64,000 bases of DNA from the NCBI RefSeq assembly GCF_010093445.1, contig NZ_PDWW01000004.1, forward strand, positions 154,843-218,842, in the 5' to 3' direction. Shown here piece after piece: positions 29,128 to 39,918 of the stretch. Numbering within the stretch: the first letter of the stretch is position 1; every line of letters begins with the position of its first letter. Both the position numbers and the translations under genes were made by a program. The notes beneath the pieces were generated by a model. The model was not told where the DNA came from. It ran no database searches and was given only the letters and a program-made list of their open reading frames with translations. This DNA is from Pseudoxanthomonas japonensis. GTDB lineage: Bacteria > Pseudomonadota > Gammaproteobacteria > Xanthomonadales > Xanthomonadaceae.

Positions 29128-30078
29128 ATGAGCTTTGAGACCATCGTAAACAATTCGCGTACCTGGTGGGCCCATGCGTCCGCCCATGGTGCCTACCGTA
29201 TCCGCCTCGCGTTCCATGCACGTCCGCTGGTCAGCGCCGCGGTGCTGGTCGCCGCCGGCCTGCTGGTCGGCGCGGCCGGACGCAGTGCCGCCGGCCTGGG
29301 CCAGGTCTCGCTGCTGCAGGCCAAGGCCGAGCAGCGCGATGCGGAACTGGAGCAGGTGCGCCGCGGCGCCCAGCAGGAAATCAATGCCATGGCCGCGCGC
29401 CTGGGCGAGCTGCAGGCGCAGGCCAACCGCCTGAATGCCCTGGGCGAGCGCCTGACCCGCGTGGGCCAGTTGCAGGACGGCGAGTTCGACTTCAATGAGC
29501 CGGTCGGCGTCGGCGGCAACGATGTCTCCTTCGACATGAAGCCCGCCGACCTGAAGGACGGCGTGGACAAGCTGGAGCGGCAGTTCGCCGCTTCGGGTCG
29601 CCAGTTGTCGGTGCTGGAAGCGCTGCTGTTCAACCGCGAACTGGACAGGAACGCGACCCCCGGCCGCATGCCGATCACCAACAGCTACATCACCTCCGGC
29701 TTCGGCGGTCGCGCCGATCCGTTCGGCGGCGGCGGCCAGAACCACAAGGGCATCGACTTCAAGGCGCGCGTGGGCGACCCCGTGTTGTCGGTGGCCGATG
29801 GCGTGGTGAGCTTCGCCGGCGTGAAGGGCGGCTACGGCAACGTCATCGACGTCGACCATGGCAACGGCTACGTCACCCGCTATGCGCACAACTCGCGCCT
29901 CAGCGTGCGTGCGGGCGATCTTGTCCGCGTGGGGCAGGAAGTCGCCAAGGCGGGCTCGACCGGCCGTTCGACCGGCGCGCACGTGCATTTCGAGGTGTGG
30001 GAAAACGGGCGCGTGGTCAATCCGCGCAAGTTCCTGGGCGAAGGCCCGACGCCGGTGGGCCAGGTCAAGCGCGGCTGA
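29128..30078 (+). CDS. M23 family metallopeptidase (membrane-anchored)
   Basis: A 316-residue protein with a basic cytosolic start, one transmembrane anchor (about residues 36-52), a coiled coil (residues about 60-110, Q-A-K-A-E-Q-R-D-A-E-L-E-Q) and a C-terminal LytM/M23 domain. The zinc residues are present: H-K-G-I-D-F near 211 (His and Asp), then the H-V-H-F-E motif near 289. A complete active site suggests a real endopeptidase rather than a degenerate EnvC-type activator. It lies directly before secA and is a probable peptidoglycan remodeller. The start lacks an obvious ribosome site. Confidence 0.88.
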   Translation: MSFETIVNNSRTWWAHASAHGAYRIRLAFHARPLVSAAVLVAAGLLVGAAGRSAAGLGQVSLLQAKAEQRDAELEQVRRGAQQEINAMAARLGELQAQANRLNALGERLTRVGQLQDGEFDFNEPVGVGGNDVSFDMKPADLKDGVDKLERQFAASGRQLSVLEALLFNRELDRNATPGRMPITNSYITSGFGGRADPFGGGGQNHKGIDFKARVGDPVLSVADGVVSFAGVKGGYGNVIDVDHGNGYVTRYAHNSRLSVRAGDLVRVGQEVAKAGSTGRSTGAHVHFEVWENGRVVNPRKFLGEGPTPVGQVKRG

Positions 30079-30147
30079 TCGCGCGGAACCAATCGGGGGC
30101 GGGACGGTCTGACGGCCCGCCTTGATTCCCCGGGCGGCGCCCCAAGC

Positions 30148-30187
30148 TACAATACGGTGTTGCCAGACAGGGCGCCTTGCGCCCTGT
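30148..30187 (+). promoter_or_regulatory. secA leader: -10-like box followed by a terminator-like hairpin
   Basis: TACAAT at 30148-30153 is a good -10 candidate, although no convincing -35 lies 16-18 bases upstream. Downstream, ACAGGGCGC (30167-30175) pairs perfectly with 30179-30187 across CTT and is followed by TTCGTTTT. The hairpin plus T-rich tail resembles an intrinsic terminator, placed 62 bases before the secA ATG. It could end the upstream M23 transcript or act as an attenuator in the secA leader. Confidence 0.45.
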
Positions 30188-30248
30188 TTCGTTTTGGGGC
30201 CGCACACGCTGCGCCGCCCCGGCGTCCTTTTCCTTTCCGGTTCCCTAC

Positions 30249-33002
<2,754 letters not shown>

Positions 33003-33025
33003 GGCATCGCCGCATCGCCTGACGG

Positions 33026-33053
33026 AAAAGGCCGCGCATTGCGCGGCTTTTTC
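33026..33053 (+). terminator. intrinsic terminator of secA
   Basis: GCCGCGC (33031-33037) pairs with GCGCGGC (33041-33047) over ATT, preceded by AAAAG and followed by TTTTTC. A clear Rho-independent terminator 24 bases after the secA stop. Confidence 0.9.
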
Positions 33054-33108
33054 TTTGGGTAGGCGGGACTATTTGCGTCTACCGGCCGGTTCCCGGCAAG
33101 CTGTTTCC

Positions 33109-34083
33109 ATGCCCACCCCGTTGCGTTCCATCCATGTCATGGCCGCCGTCATCACCGACGCGCGCGGCCGCATCCTGCTGGCCCGCCGCACGGAGGGGCG
33201 CGACCTGGCCGGGCGCTGGGAATTTCCCGGCGGCAAGCAGGAGCCGGGGGAGAGTCCGGAAGACGCGCTGGTGCGCGAGTTGCGGGAGGAACTCGGCATC
33301 GAGGCGCGGGTGGGCGAGCACGTCATCAGCGTCCCGCAGCAGTACCCCGACAAGCGGCTGTGCCTGGAAGTCCGCCACCTGACGGGTTGGACGGGCACGC
33401 CGCGTGGGCATGAGGGCCAGGCGCTGGCCTGGGTCGCGCCCGACAAGCTGATGCGCTACGACATGCCGCCGGCCGACCGCCCCGTGGTGGCGGCACTGCG
33501 GCAACCGGATCGCTATCTGGTCACGCCGGAGCCGGAAGATCCGGCGCGTTGGCTGGCCGCGCTCGAACAGGCTCTCGCGGACGGTGTCCGTCGTGTGCAG
33601 CTGCGCGTGCGCAGCCTGTCCGGCGGGGCATGGACGACGCTGGCGCGGAGCGCCGTCGCACGCTGCCGCGATGCAGGCGTGGAGGTGCTGCTCAACGGCG
33701 ACATCGACCTGGCGCGCGACCTGCAGGTCGGCGTGCACCTGCGGGCATCGCAACTCGCGGCACTGACGGCCAGGCCGCTGCCTGATGGCCTGGCGGTCGC
33801 AGCGTCCTGCCACACCGCTGTCGAACTGCAACAGGCCGAAGCGGTGGGGTGCGATTTCGCGGTCGTCGGCAGCCTCCATCCGACGCCCAGCCACCCCGGC
33901 GGCCAATCGCTCGGCTGGCCCGGCTTCGTCCACCTGCGCGAAGGCGTGTCGCTGCCAATCTACGCCATCGGCGGCATGACGCCCGCGGATATCGACGAGG
34001 CACGCCGGCACGGCGCGCAGGGCATCGCGGCGATCCGGAGTCTTTGGCCAGCCATGGTTCGGGAAGCACCTTCGCCGATGTAG
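33109..34083 (+). CDS. Nudix hydrolase (MutT-type) fused to a thiamine-phosphate-synthase-like domain
   Basis: A 324-residue two-domain protein. The N-terminal Nudix domain has the complete box G-x5-E-x7-R-E-x2-E-E-x-G-I at residues 42-64 with the G-R-W-E-F-P-G-G-K lead-in typical of MutT, which hydrolyses 8-oxo-dGTP. Residues about 135-315 are a ThiE/TenI-like barrel (Y-L-V-T-P entry, L-N-G-D near 187, G-S-L-H-P-T-P-S-H and I-G-G-M-T-P-A-D). This fusion is common in Gammaproteobacteria, and the barrel is thought not to be the main ThiE. The last codons, ending M-V-R-E-A-P-S-P-M-stop, lie inside a tandem repeat, and the TAG stop is part of a REP terminus. Confidence 0.9.
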   Translation: MPTPLRSIHVMAAVITDARGRILLARRTEGRDLAGRWEFPGGKQEPGESPEDALVRELREELGIEARVGEHVISVPQQYPDKRLCLEVRHLTGWTGTPRGHEGQALAWVAPDKLMRYDMPPADRPVVAALRQPDRYLVTPEPEDPARWLAALEQALADGVRRVQLRVRSLSGGAWTTLARSAVARCRDAGVEVLLNGDIDLARDLQVGVHLRASQLAALTARPLPDGLAVAASCHTAVELQQAEAVGCDFAVVGSLHPTPSHPGGQSLGWPGFVHLREGVSLPIYAIGGMTPADIDEARRHGAQGIAAIRSLWPAMVREAPSPM

Positions 34084-34424
34084 AGCCGAGCTTGCTCGGC
34101 TCCGCGAGGCATGGCCACACCAGGGCAGCGGAGCAAGCTCCGCTCTACGGGGTGGAATCGAGGCGATCCGGAGTCTTTGGCCAGCCACGGTTCGGGAAAC
34201 GCCTCAGTCGACGTAGAGCCGAGGTTGCTCGGCTCCGCGAGGCATGGCCATACCAGGCCAGCGGAGCAAGCTCCGCTCTACGAGGCGGGACCGAGGCGAT
34301 GCGGAGCCTTTGGCCGGCCACGGTTCGGGAAGCGCCTCAGTCGATGTAGAGCCGAGCTTGCTCGGCTGGAGGCATGGTCACCGGGTCAGCGGAGCAAGCT
34401 CCGCTCTACGGGGTGGCGGCCGCC
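34030..34424. repeat. 133-bp tandem triplication carrying family C REP pairs
   Basis: Three near-identical units start at 34030, 34163 and 34296, each exactly 133 bases apart; the third has a small internal deletion. Each unit opens with about 50 bases equal to the 3' end of the Nudix-ThiE coding sequence. Then come GTAGAGCCGAGCTTGCTCGG and, about 40 bases on, the complementary-style AGCGGAGCAAGCTCCGCTCTAC. The first unit's coding part is the real gene end; the other two are non-coding copies. The third unit's right end supplies the coaE stop codon. This accounts for the entire gap between the two convergent genes. Confidence 0.9.
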
Positions 34425-35023
34425 AGGGCCAGGTACCGTCGGTGCAGCGCGTCGGCGGCGCGCTGCAGGTGTGCGATATCGCCGTCGTTGACGACGATGT
34501 CGTCGGCCAGCGCCAGCCGGTCGGCGCGCGAGGCCTGGGCGGCCATCATCCGTTCCGCCAGTGCCGCGTCGATGCCGTCGCGCTGCATCAGCCGTGCTTT
34601 CTGCACGGCGGTCGGCGTGTCGACCATCAGGATCCGGTGAAGCCACGGATAGGCCTCACGGCCGCCGCCTTCGGCCAGCAGCGGGATCACCGCGATGGCG
34701 TAGGGACTGGTCGCGTTCTGGCAAATCTCTTGCAGGCGTGCGCGGATCGCGGGATGCAGGATCGCCTCCAGCGCCCGCCGTTCCACGTCGTCGCCGAACA
34801 CCCGCTGGCGCAGGGCAGCGCGGTCCAACTGGCCATCCGCCAGCAGCACGCCGCGTCCGAACCGCTCCACCACGGCGGCCAGCGCGGGCGTGCCCGGTTG
34901 CACCACCTCGCGGGCCAGCAGATCGGCGTCGGCCACGACGATGCCGTGCGCGGCGAACGCCTTCTCCAGCGCGCTCTTGCCCGAGGCGATGCCGCCGGTC
35001 AGTCCGATGAAGTAATCGCTCAT
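34406..35023 (-). CDS. coaE: dephospho-CoA kinase
   Basis: A 205-residue P-loop kinase that performs the last step of coenzyme A synthesis. The P-loop G-G-I-A-S-G-K-S lies at residues 10-17, with D-A-D near 32-34 and I-P-L-L-A-E near 112. Length is typical. It precedes no gene in frame but forms the conserved end of the pilB-pilC-pilD-coaE run, on the same strand as pilD, 44 bases after it. Its TAG stop is the head of a GTAG repeat. Confidence 0.94.
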   Translation of the reverse strand: MSDYFIGLTGGIASGKSALEKAFAAHGIVVADADLLAREVVQPGTPALAAVVERFGRGVLLADGQLDRAALRQRVFGDDVERRALEAILHPAIRARLQEICQNATSPYAIAVIPLLAEGGGREAYPWLHRILMVDTPTAVQKARLMQRDGIDAALAERMMAAQASRADRLALADDIVVNDGDIAHLQRAADALHRRYLALAAATP

Positions 35024-35067
35024 GGGCGGAGTATGGGGCAGGGCACGCAGGCCCGGCCCCGGCCGGC

Positions 35068-35931
35068 TTATTTCAGTCCCGCGAACCGCAGGTAGGCGTC
35101 GACCATCTGCTCGCCCCAGAAGAAGACGATCCAGCCCGCGATGGCCAGATAAGGCCCGAACGGGATGGGCGTCGCGCGATCACGGCCCTTGATGCCCAGC
35201 CAGACCGAGCCGATCACCGCGCCCACCACCGAGGAGATCAGGATGATCGGCAGCACGCCACTCAACCCGACCCAGGCGCCCAGCGCCGCCAGCAGCTTGA
35301 AGTCGCCGCGGCCCATGCCTTCCTTGCCGGTGACCTGCTTGAACAGCCACCACACCAGCCATAGCGATACGTAGCCGGCGATGGCGCCCAGCAGCGCGGG
35401 CTTGGCCGGCATGTAAAGGTTGTCGAGGCTGCCGATCAGGCCCAGCCACATCAGCGGCAGGGTGAGCTGGTCGGGCAACAGCCGCGTGCGCAGGTCGATG
35501 CCGCTCAGCGCCACCAGGTAGCAGCTCAGCAGCGCCGCGCCGAAGCCCTGCCAGCCGAAGCCGAAGCGCCATACCGAGGCCACCGCCAGCACGGCGGTCA
35601 GCAGTTCGACGAGCGGGTACTGCGGCGAGATCGGGGCCTTGCAGTGCCGGCACTTGCCACGCAGTACCAGCCAGCTGAACAGCGGAATGTTCTCGTACCA
35701 GGACAGCGGCGTCTTGCAGTGCGGGCAGTGCGAGCGTTCGACCACGATGCCGGGTGGCGGCGGGTCGTAGAGCTCCGGCTCATCCAGCACTTCGCGCGCG
35801 TCGCGCTTCCACTCCCACTCCAGCCGCTTGGGCAGCCGCAGGATGACCACATTGAGGAAGCTGCCCACCAGCAGGCCGAGGCCTGCGACGACCGGGTATC
35901 CCAGTTCGGGGTGTTGATCGAGGAACGCCAC
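35068..35931 (-). CDS. pilD: type IV prepilin peptidase / N-methyltransferase PilD
   Basis: A 287-residue inner-membrane aspartyl protease of the GxGD class. It cuts the leader of prepilins after Gly and methylates the new Phe1. The cytosolic loop has two C-x-x-C pairs at Cys69/72 and Cys94/97. Catalytic Asp candidates are Asp146 (S-G-I-D-L-R-T) and Asp210 in G-x-G-D-F-K. About eight membrane helices follow. The start is GTG at 35931, three bases after the pilC stop. Substrates include the two pilins in this window. Confidence 0.95.
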   Translation of the reverse strand: MAFLDQHPELGYPVVAGLGLLVGSFLNVVILRLPKRLEWEWKRDAREVLDEPELYDPPPPGIVVERSHCPHCKTPLSWYENIPLFSWLVLRGKCRHCKAPISPQYPLVELLTAVLAVASVWRFGFGWQGFGAALLSCYLVALSGIDLRTRLLPDQLTLPLMWLGLIGSLDNLYMPAKPALLGAIAGYVSLWLVWWLFKQVTGKEGMGRGDFKLLAALGAWVGLSGVLPIILISSVVGAVIGSVWLGIKGRDRATPIPFGPYLAIAGWIVFFWGEQMVDAYLRFAGLK

Positions 35932-35934
35932 CGG

Positions 35935-37197
35935 TCAGCCGGCCACCGTCGCGGCGACCTTGAAGATCGGCAGGTACAGCGCCACCACCAGGCCGCCGAC
36001 CAGCACGCCGATGATCACCATGATGAAGGGCTCGATCAGGCTCGACAGCGCATCCACGGCGTTGTTGACCTCCTGCTCGTAGTACTCGGCCACCTTGAAC
36101 AGCATGTTGTCCAGCGCACCGGCTTCCTCGCCGATGGCAGTCATCTGCACCACCATGTGGGGGAACTGCTGGGTCTGCTTCATCGCCATGTTCAGTGGAT
36201 AGCCCACCGACACGTCGTCGCGCATGCGATGGACGGCCTTCTCGTACACGGAGTTGCCGGTAGCGCCGGCCACCGTATCCAGCGCCTCGACCAGCGGCAC
36301 GCCGGCCTTGAAGGTCACGGCCGTGGTACGGGCAAAACGCGCGATCGACGAGTTGTGCATGATCTGGCCGATCACCGGCACGCGCAGGATCAGCTTGTCG
36401 ACCGCATGCTGGAACGCGGGCGACCGTTTGAACAGGTACATGCCCAGGAAGCCGGCACCCACCACCAGGGCGAGGATGAGCCACCACCAGCTGACCATGA
36501 AGCGGGACAGTCCGATAACCAACTGGGTGAAATAGGGCAGTTCAGTGCCGAAGCTCGCGAACGTCTCCTCGAACGTGGGCACCACGAAGATCAGGATCAC
36601 CGCGCAGACCAGGATCGCCACGGCGATGACGGCGGTCGGGTAGAACAACGCCTTCTTGATCTTGCCCTTCAGCGCTTCCAGGTTCTCCTTGTAGCTGGCG
36701 ATGGTCTCAAGCACGGTCTCGAGAACACCGGCTGACTCGCCGGCGCGCACCAGGTTGCGGTACAGCTCGTCGAACTGGACCGGGTGCTTGCTGATCGCCT
36801 CGTACAGCGACGAACCGCCTTCGATGTCGAAGCGGATCTGCTGCACCATCTTGCCCATGCGGGGGTTTTTCTGCCCGCCTTCGATGATCTCCAGCGAGGA
36901 CACCATCGGCACGCCGGACTTCATCATCGTGGCCAGTTGGCGGCTGAAAAAGGCGATCTCCTTGGCGGAGATCGTCTTGCCCGCCGTGCCGAACAGCGGC
37001 TTGGGCTTCACCTTCACCACGGTCGGGGTGATGCCCTGCTTGCGCAGTTCGGCGCGCAGGAAGTTGGCGTTCTTGGACGACTGCTCGCCCTTCATCTTGA
37101 CGCCGCGCTTGTCGGTGCCTTCCCAGACGAACAGGTTCAGCGGATTCTCGCGCGCGGGCGCGGTGGCGGATTTCGCAGCGGAACGGGTCACGGCCAT
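35935..37197 (-). CDS. pilC: type IV pilus inner-membrane platform protein PilC
   Basis: A 420-residue polytopic protein of the T2SSF family with two copies of the cytosolic helical domain (the first F-F-S-R-Q-L-A-T-M-M-x-S-G-V-P near residue 80, the second F-A-R-T-T-A-V-T-F-K-A-G-V-P near 285) and three membrane helices. It couples the PilB ATPase to pilin insertion. An ATG at 37197 is used; the upstream in-frame ATG at 37236 would add 13 atypical residues. It is separated from pilB by a 353-base repeat-filled gap. Confidence 0.95.
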   Translation of the reverse strand: MAVTRSAAKSATAPARENPLNLFVWEGTDKRGVKMKGEQSSKNANFLRAELRKQGITPTVVKVKPKPLFGTAGKTISAKEIAFFSRQLATMMKSGVPMVSSLEIIEGGQKNPRMGKMVQQIRFDIEGGSSLYEAISKHPVQFDELYRNLVRAGESAGVLETVLETIASYKENLEALKGKIKKALFYPTAVIAVAILVCAVILIFVVPTFEETFASFGTELPYFTQLVIGLSRFMVSWWWLILALVVGAGFLGMYLFKRSPAFQHAVDKLILRVPVIGQIMHNSSIARFARTTAVTFKAGVPLVEALDTVAGATGNSVYEKAVHRMRDDVSVGYPLNMAMKQTQQFPHMVVQMTAIGEEAGALDNMLFKVAEYYEQEVNNAVDALSSLIEPFIMVIIGVLVGGLVVALYLPIFKVAATVAG

Positions 37198-37345
37198 CGG
37201 TAGTCCCCTGTCCGGATTTCCCCACCCGGACGTCAATGCCGCATGGTAGCCGGTTATCGGCCCAATGGAAGCGCCGCGCCTGTGACGGCGGCCGGGTTTC
37301 GGTGAATGGGGTACCCCGCAGCCAGGACGGCAGGCCAGAACGGCC

Positions 37346-37514
37346 GCAGGAGCGGATCATGCCCGCGATGCACTTTCCTCCGCGGAGGGCCGGACAGCAT
37401 CGCGCCCGATGGCGCTCCTGCAGATTTCGCCCCGCACCCTTGTAGGAGCGGGCCATGCCCGCGATGCTCTTTCGTGCACGGACCGGAAAGCATCGCGCCC
37501 TGGGGCGCTCCTAC
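37346..37514. repeat. two tandem family B REP hairpins between pilC and pilB
   Basis: Two long hairpin units lie at 37346-37421 and 37442-37514, 96 bases apart. Each starts G(C/T)AGGAGCGG, runs into GCCCGCGATGC, turns, and returns as GCATCGCGCCC to GCGCTCCT(G/A)C. The linkers (GCCC-C/T-GCACCCTT) are also repeated, so this is a tandem duplication of a REP pair. The 353-base gap between pilB and pilC holds no gene; bases 37198-37345 show no other feature. Confidence 0.85.
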
Positions 37515-37550
37515 AGATCTTGCCCTGCACCCTTGGAGGCACGCGGCGAC

Positions 37551-39284
37551 TCAGTCCTTGGTGACGCGGTTGATCTCGGCCAGGCTGGTGATGCCGTTGC
37601 GCACCTTCAGCAGTGCCGACTTGCGCAGGTCGTTGATGCCGGCCTTCTGCGCGACCTCGGCGATCTGCAGCGCATTCCCGCCTTCCAGCACGATCTCCTG
37701 GATGGCTTCGCTCATCGGCATCACCTGGTAGATGCCCGTCCGGCCCTTGTAGCCGCTGGTGCAATCGTCGCAGCCCACCGCCTCGTACACGGTGAAGCCG
37801 GTGGCGATCTCAGCCTCGCTGAAGCCTTCCGCCAGCAGGGCCTGCGGCGGCAGCGGCACGGGCCGCTTGCACTTGCCGCACAGCCGGCGGGCCAGGCGCT
37901 GGGCGATGACCAGCGTCACCGAACTGGTGATGTTGTAGGGCGCGATGCCCATGTTCATCAGGCGCGCGATGGTCTGCGGGGCGTCGTTCGTATGCAGCGT
38001 GGACAGCACCATGTGACCGGTCTGCGCTGCCTTGATGGCGATCTCAGCGGTTTCCAGGTCGCGGATTTCGCCCACCATGATGATGTCCGGATCCTGGCGC
38101 AGGAAGCTGCGTAGCGCCGCGGCGAAGGTCATGCCACGACGGTTGTTCTGCTGCACCTGGTTGACGCCGGGCAGGCGGATTTCCACCGGGTCTTCCGCGG
38201 TGGAGATGTTGCGGGTCTCGTCGTTGAGGATGCCCAGGGCGGTGTACAGGCTGACCGTCTTGCCCGAGCCGGTCGGGCCGGTCACCAGCACCATGCCGTA
38301 GGGCTTGTGGATGGCCTCTTCGAACAGCTTCTGCTGGTCGGGCTCGTAGCCCAGCTTGTCGATGCCCAGCTTGGCCGCGCTGCCGTCCAGGATACGCAGG
38401 ACGATCTTCTCGCCGAACAGCGTGGGCAGGGTGCTGACGCGGAAGTCGATCTGCTTGGTCTTGGACAGGTTCAGCTTGATGCGACCGTCCTGCGGGACGC
38501 GCTTTTCGGCGATGTCGAGCTGCGACATCACCTTCAGGCGGGCCGCGATGCGGTCCTTCAGCTTGGTCGGCGCCTTGGCCACCTGCTTGAGGATGCCGTC
38601 GATGCGTAGGCGCACGCGGTAGTCGGTTTCATAGGGCTCGAAGTGGATGTCCGAGGCGCCGCGCTTGATCGCGTCCACCAGCACCTTGTTGACGAACTTG
38701 ACCACGGGGGTGTCGTCGCCCTTGGCGTCCACGGCGCTGTCGCCACCCGCTTCCTCGTCGCCCGCGTCGACATCCAGGTTGTCCAGGCCGTCGTCGTCGT
38801 CGCCGAAGTTGCCGCCCATGCTGGACGCGGCGCTCTGCCACTGATCCAGTACGCGCTTGAGCTGATCCTCGTCCACCAGGATCGGCTCGACGATCAGGTT
38901 GGTGTGGAACTTGATCTCGTCCAGTGCGGAATGGCTGCGGGTGGGATCGGATACGCCGACGAACAGCTTGCCGCCGCGCTTGAACAGCGGCAGCACCTGG
39001 TGCTTCTGCACCAGTTCCTCGCTGACCAGCTTCAGTGCGTTGTGCGTGGGGTCGAAGGCCGAGGCATCCAGCAGCGACATGCCGAATTCCATGGCATTGG
39101 CGGCGGCCAGCTGTGGCGCCGTGACCAGGCGCTTCTCGGCGATCCACTGCGGCAGCGGCACCTTGGCTTCGGTGGCGTTGGCCATGGCCGTGCGGGCGAC
39201 GGTCTCGTCCAGTGCGCCGTCCTGGACCAGGCGGCGTGCGAGGCCGGTGATGCCGACGAGATTGGCGGAGGCGACTGCATTCAT
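37551..39284 (-). CDS. pilB: type IV pilus assembly ATPase PilB
   Basis: A 577-residue GspE-family secretion ATPase that powers pilus extension. It has an N-terminal MshEN/N1 domain, a conspicuous acidic linker (D-D-D-D-G-L-D near residue 157), Walker A G-P-T-G-S-G-K-T near 335-342, the Asp box, Walker B and His box (S-T-L-H-T-N-D), and a tetracysteine zinc site (C-G-K-C, then C-D-D-C near the C-terminus). Extension motors keep this C-x-x-C pair; PilT does not. A sigma54-like sequence lies upstream. Confidence 0.95.
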   Translation of the reverse strand: MNAVASANLVGITGLARRLVQDGALDETVARTAMANATEAKVPLPQWIAEKRLVTAPQLAAANAMEFGMSLLDASAFDPTHNALKLVSEELVQKHQVLPLFKRGGKLFVGVSDPTRSHSALDEIKFHTNLIVEPILVDEDQLKRVLDQWQSAASSMGGNFGDDDDGLDNLDVDAGDEEAGGDSAVDAKGDDTPVVKFVNKVLVDAIKRGASDIHFEPYETDYRVRLRIDGILKQVAKAPTKLKDRIAARLKVMSQLDIAEKRVPQDGRIKLNLSKTKQIDFRVSTLPTLFGEKIVLRILDGSAAKLGIDKLGYEPDQQKLFEEAIHKPYGMVLVTGPTGSGKTVSLYTALGILNDETRNISTAEDPVEIRLPGVNQVQQNNRRGMTFAAALRSFLRQDPDIIMVGEIRDLETAEIAIKAAQTGHMVLSTLHTNDAPQTIARLMNMGIAPYNITSSVTLVIAQRLARRLCGKCKRPVPLPPQALLAEGFSEAEIATGFTVYEAVGCDDCTSGYKGRTGIYQVMPMSEAIQEIVLEGGNALQIAEVAQKAGINDLRKSALLKVRNGITSLAEINRVTKD

Positions 39285-39319
39285 GACGATATCCGGGGAG
39301 CTAGAGCCACCGACATTAA

Positions 39320-39335
39320 AGCAAGAACCGCGCCT
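39320..39335 (-). promoter_or_regulatory. possible sigma54 promoter of pilB
   Basis: Reading on the minus strand, AGGCGCGGTTCTTGCT has GG and GC elements with the required ten bases between them and a good TTGCT -12 half, but the -24 half is weak (AGGC instead of TGGC). It lies 36 bases before the pilB start, in the gap behind the first pilin. Confidence 0.4.
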
Positions 39336-39377
39336 GCCTGTCGGCCCTCGGCAGTGCCGGCGCAGGGGCGTCGGAAG

Positions 39378-39707
39378 TTACAGGTTGCAAGAACCGCCAT
39401 TCACCAGATCGCAGGTCACTGTGCCCGTGCCTGGCGAAAGGGGGGTGGCGGTGAAGGAGGTGGCGTTGGCTACAGGCGTCGTGATGGTCTGGCATCGGCC
39501 AGCTTCATGGTCGGGAATCGTGTAGTCGTTCGCCATGGCCGCTACCACGGTCTGCGCGTACCCCTTCGCCTCGCCCAGGCAGGCGGCGTCCGCCGATCGG
39601 ATGGCGAACCCGCGATAGGCGGGCAGTGCGACGGCGACAAGGATGGCGATGATCGCCACGACGATCATCAGTTCGATCAATGTGAATCCACGGATGTCGC
39701 GGGACAT
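39378..39707 (-). CDS. pilA: type IV major-type pilin 1 (PilA-like)
   Basis: A 109-residue prepilin. A six-residue charged leader ends in Gly7, and the mature protein starts [10 protein letters not shown] with Glu at position +5 as required for assembly. Cysteines lie at 43, 72, 99 and 107; the last pair (C-D-L-V-N-G-G-S-C) would form the C-terminal D-loop. The mature chain is short. Its first 31 residues nearly match pilin 2 at 50,418, while the exposed part differs. A well-spaced sigma54 promoter precedes it. Which of the two pilins is the main fibre subunit is not decided by sequence. Confidence 0.92.
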   Translation of the reverse strand: MSRDIRGFTLIELMIVVAIIAILVAVALPAYRGFAIRSADAACLGEAKGYAQTVVAAMANDYTIPDHEAGRCQTITTPVANATSFTATPLSPGTGTVTCDLVNGGSCNL

Positions 39708-39740
39708 GGGGCACCAGGCGGAGGTTTCCGCTTGGGACCA

Positions 39741-39756
39741 AGCAAGGAGTACGCCA
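39741..39756 (-). promoter_or_regulatory. sigma54 (RpoN) promoter of pilin 1
   Basis: Minus-strand TGGCGTACTCCTTGCT has TGGC at -24 and TTGCT at -12 with exactly ten bases between GG and GC. Transcription would begin about 23 bases before the pilin ATG. PilR, the matching enhancer-binding activator, is encoded in the same locus. The rest of the 211-base divergent gap must also serve the GT2 gene on the other strand. Confidence 0.75.
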
Positions 39757-39918
39757 CATCCCGGGCAGCGGATCTATCCTGGCGCTCGGAAACGTCAAAA
39801 TGTGACCGTCAGCGTCATTCTGTGGGTGGGTCAAGGCCCCCGAACCGCGGCGAAGGAGGGTGAAGAAGCTTTCTCGACACAGAGCTTCCAGCTACCCTAA
39901 TCCGAAAGGGGACCAAAC

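Noticed and set aside
34030..34424. 133-bp triplicate considered as a CRISPR or phage attachment site
   Set aside because: The repeats are contiguous and contain gene 3'-end sequence plus REP pairs; no integrase is nearby.
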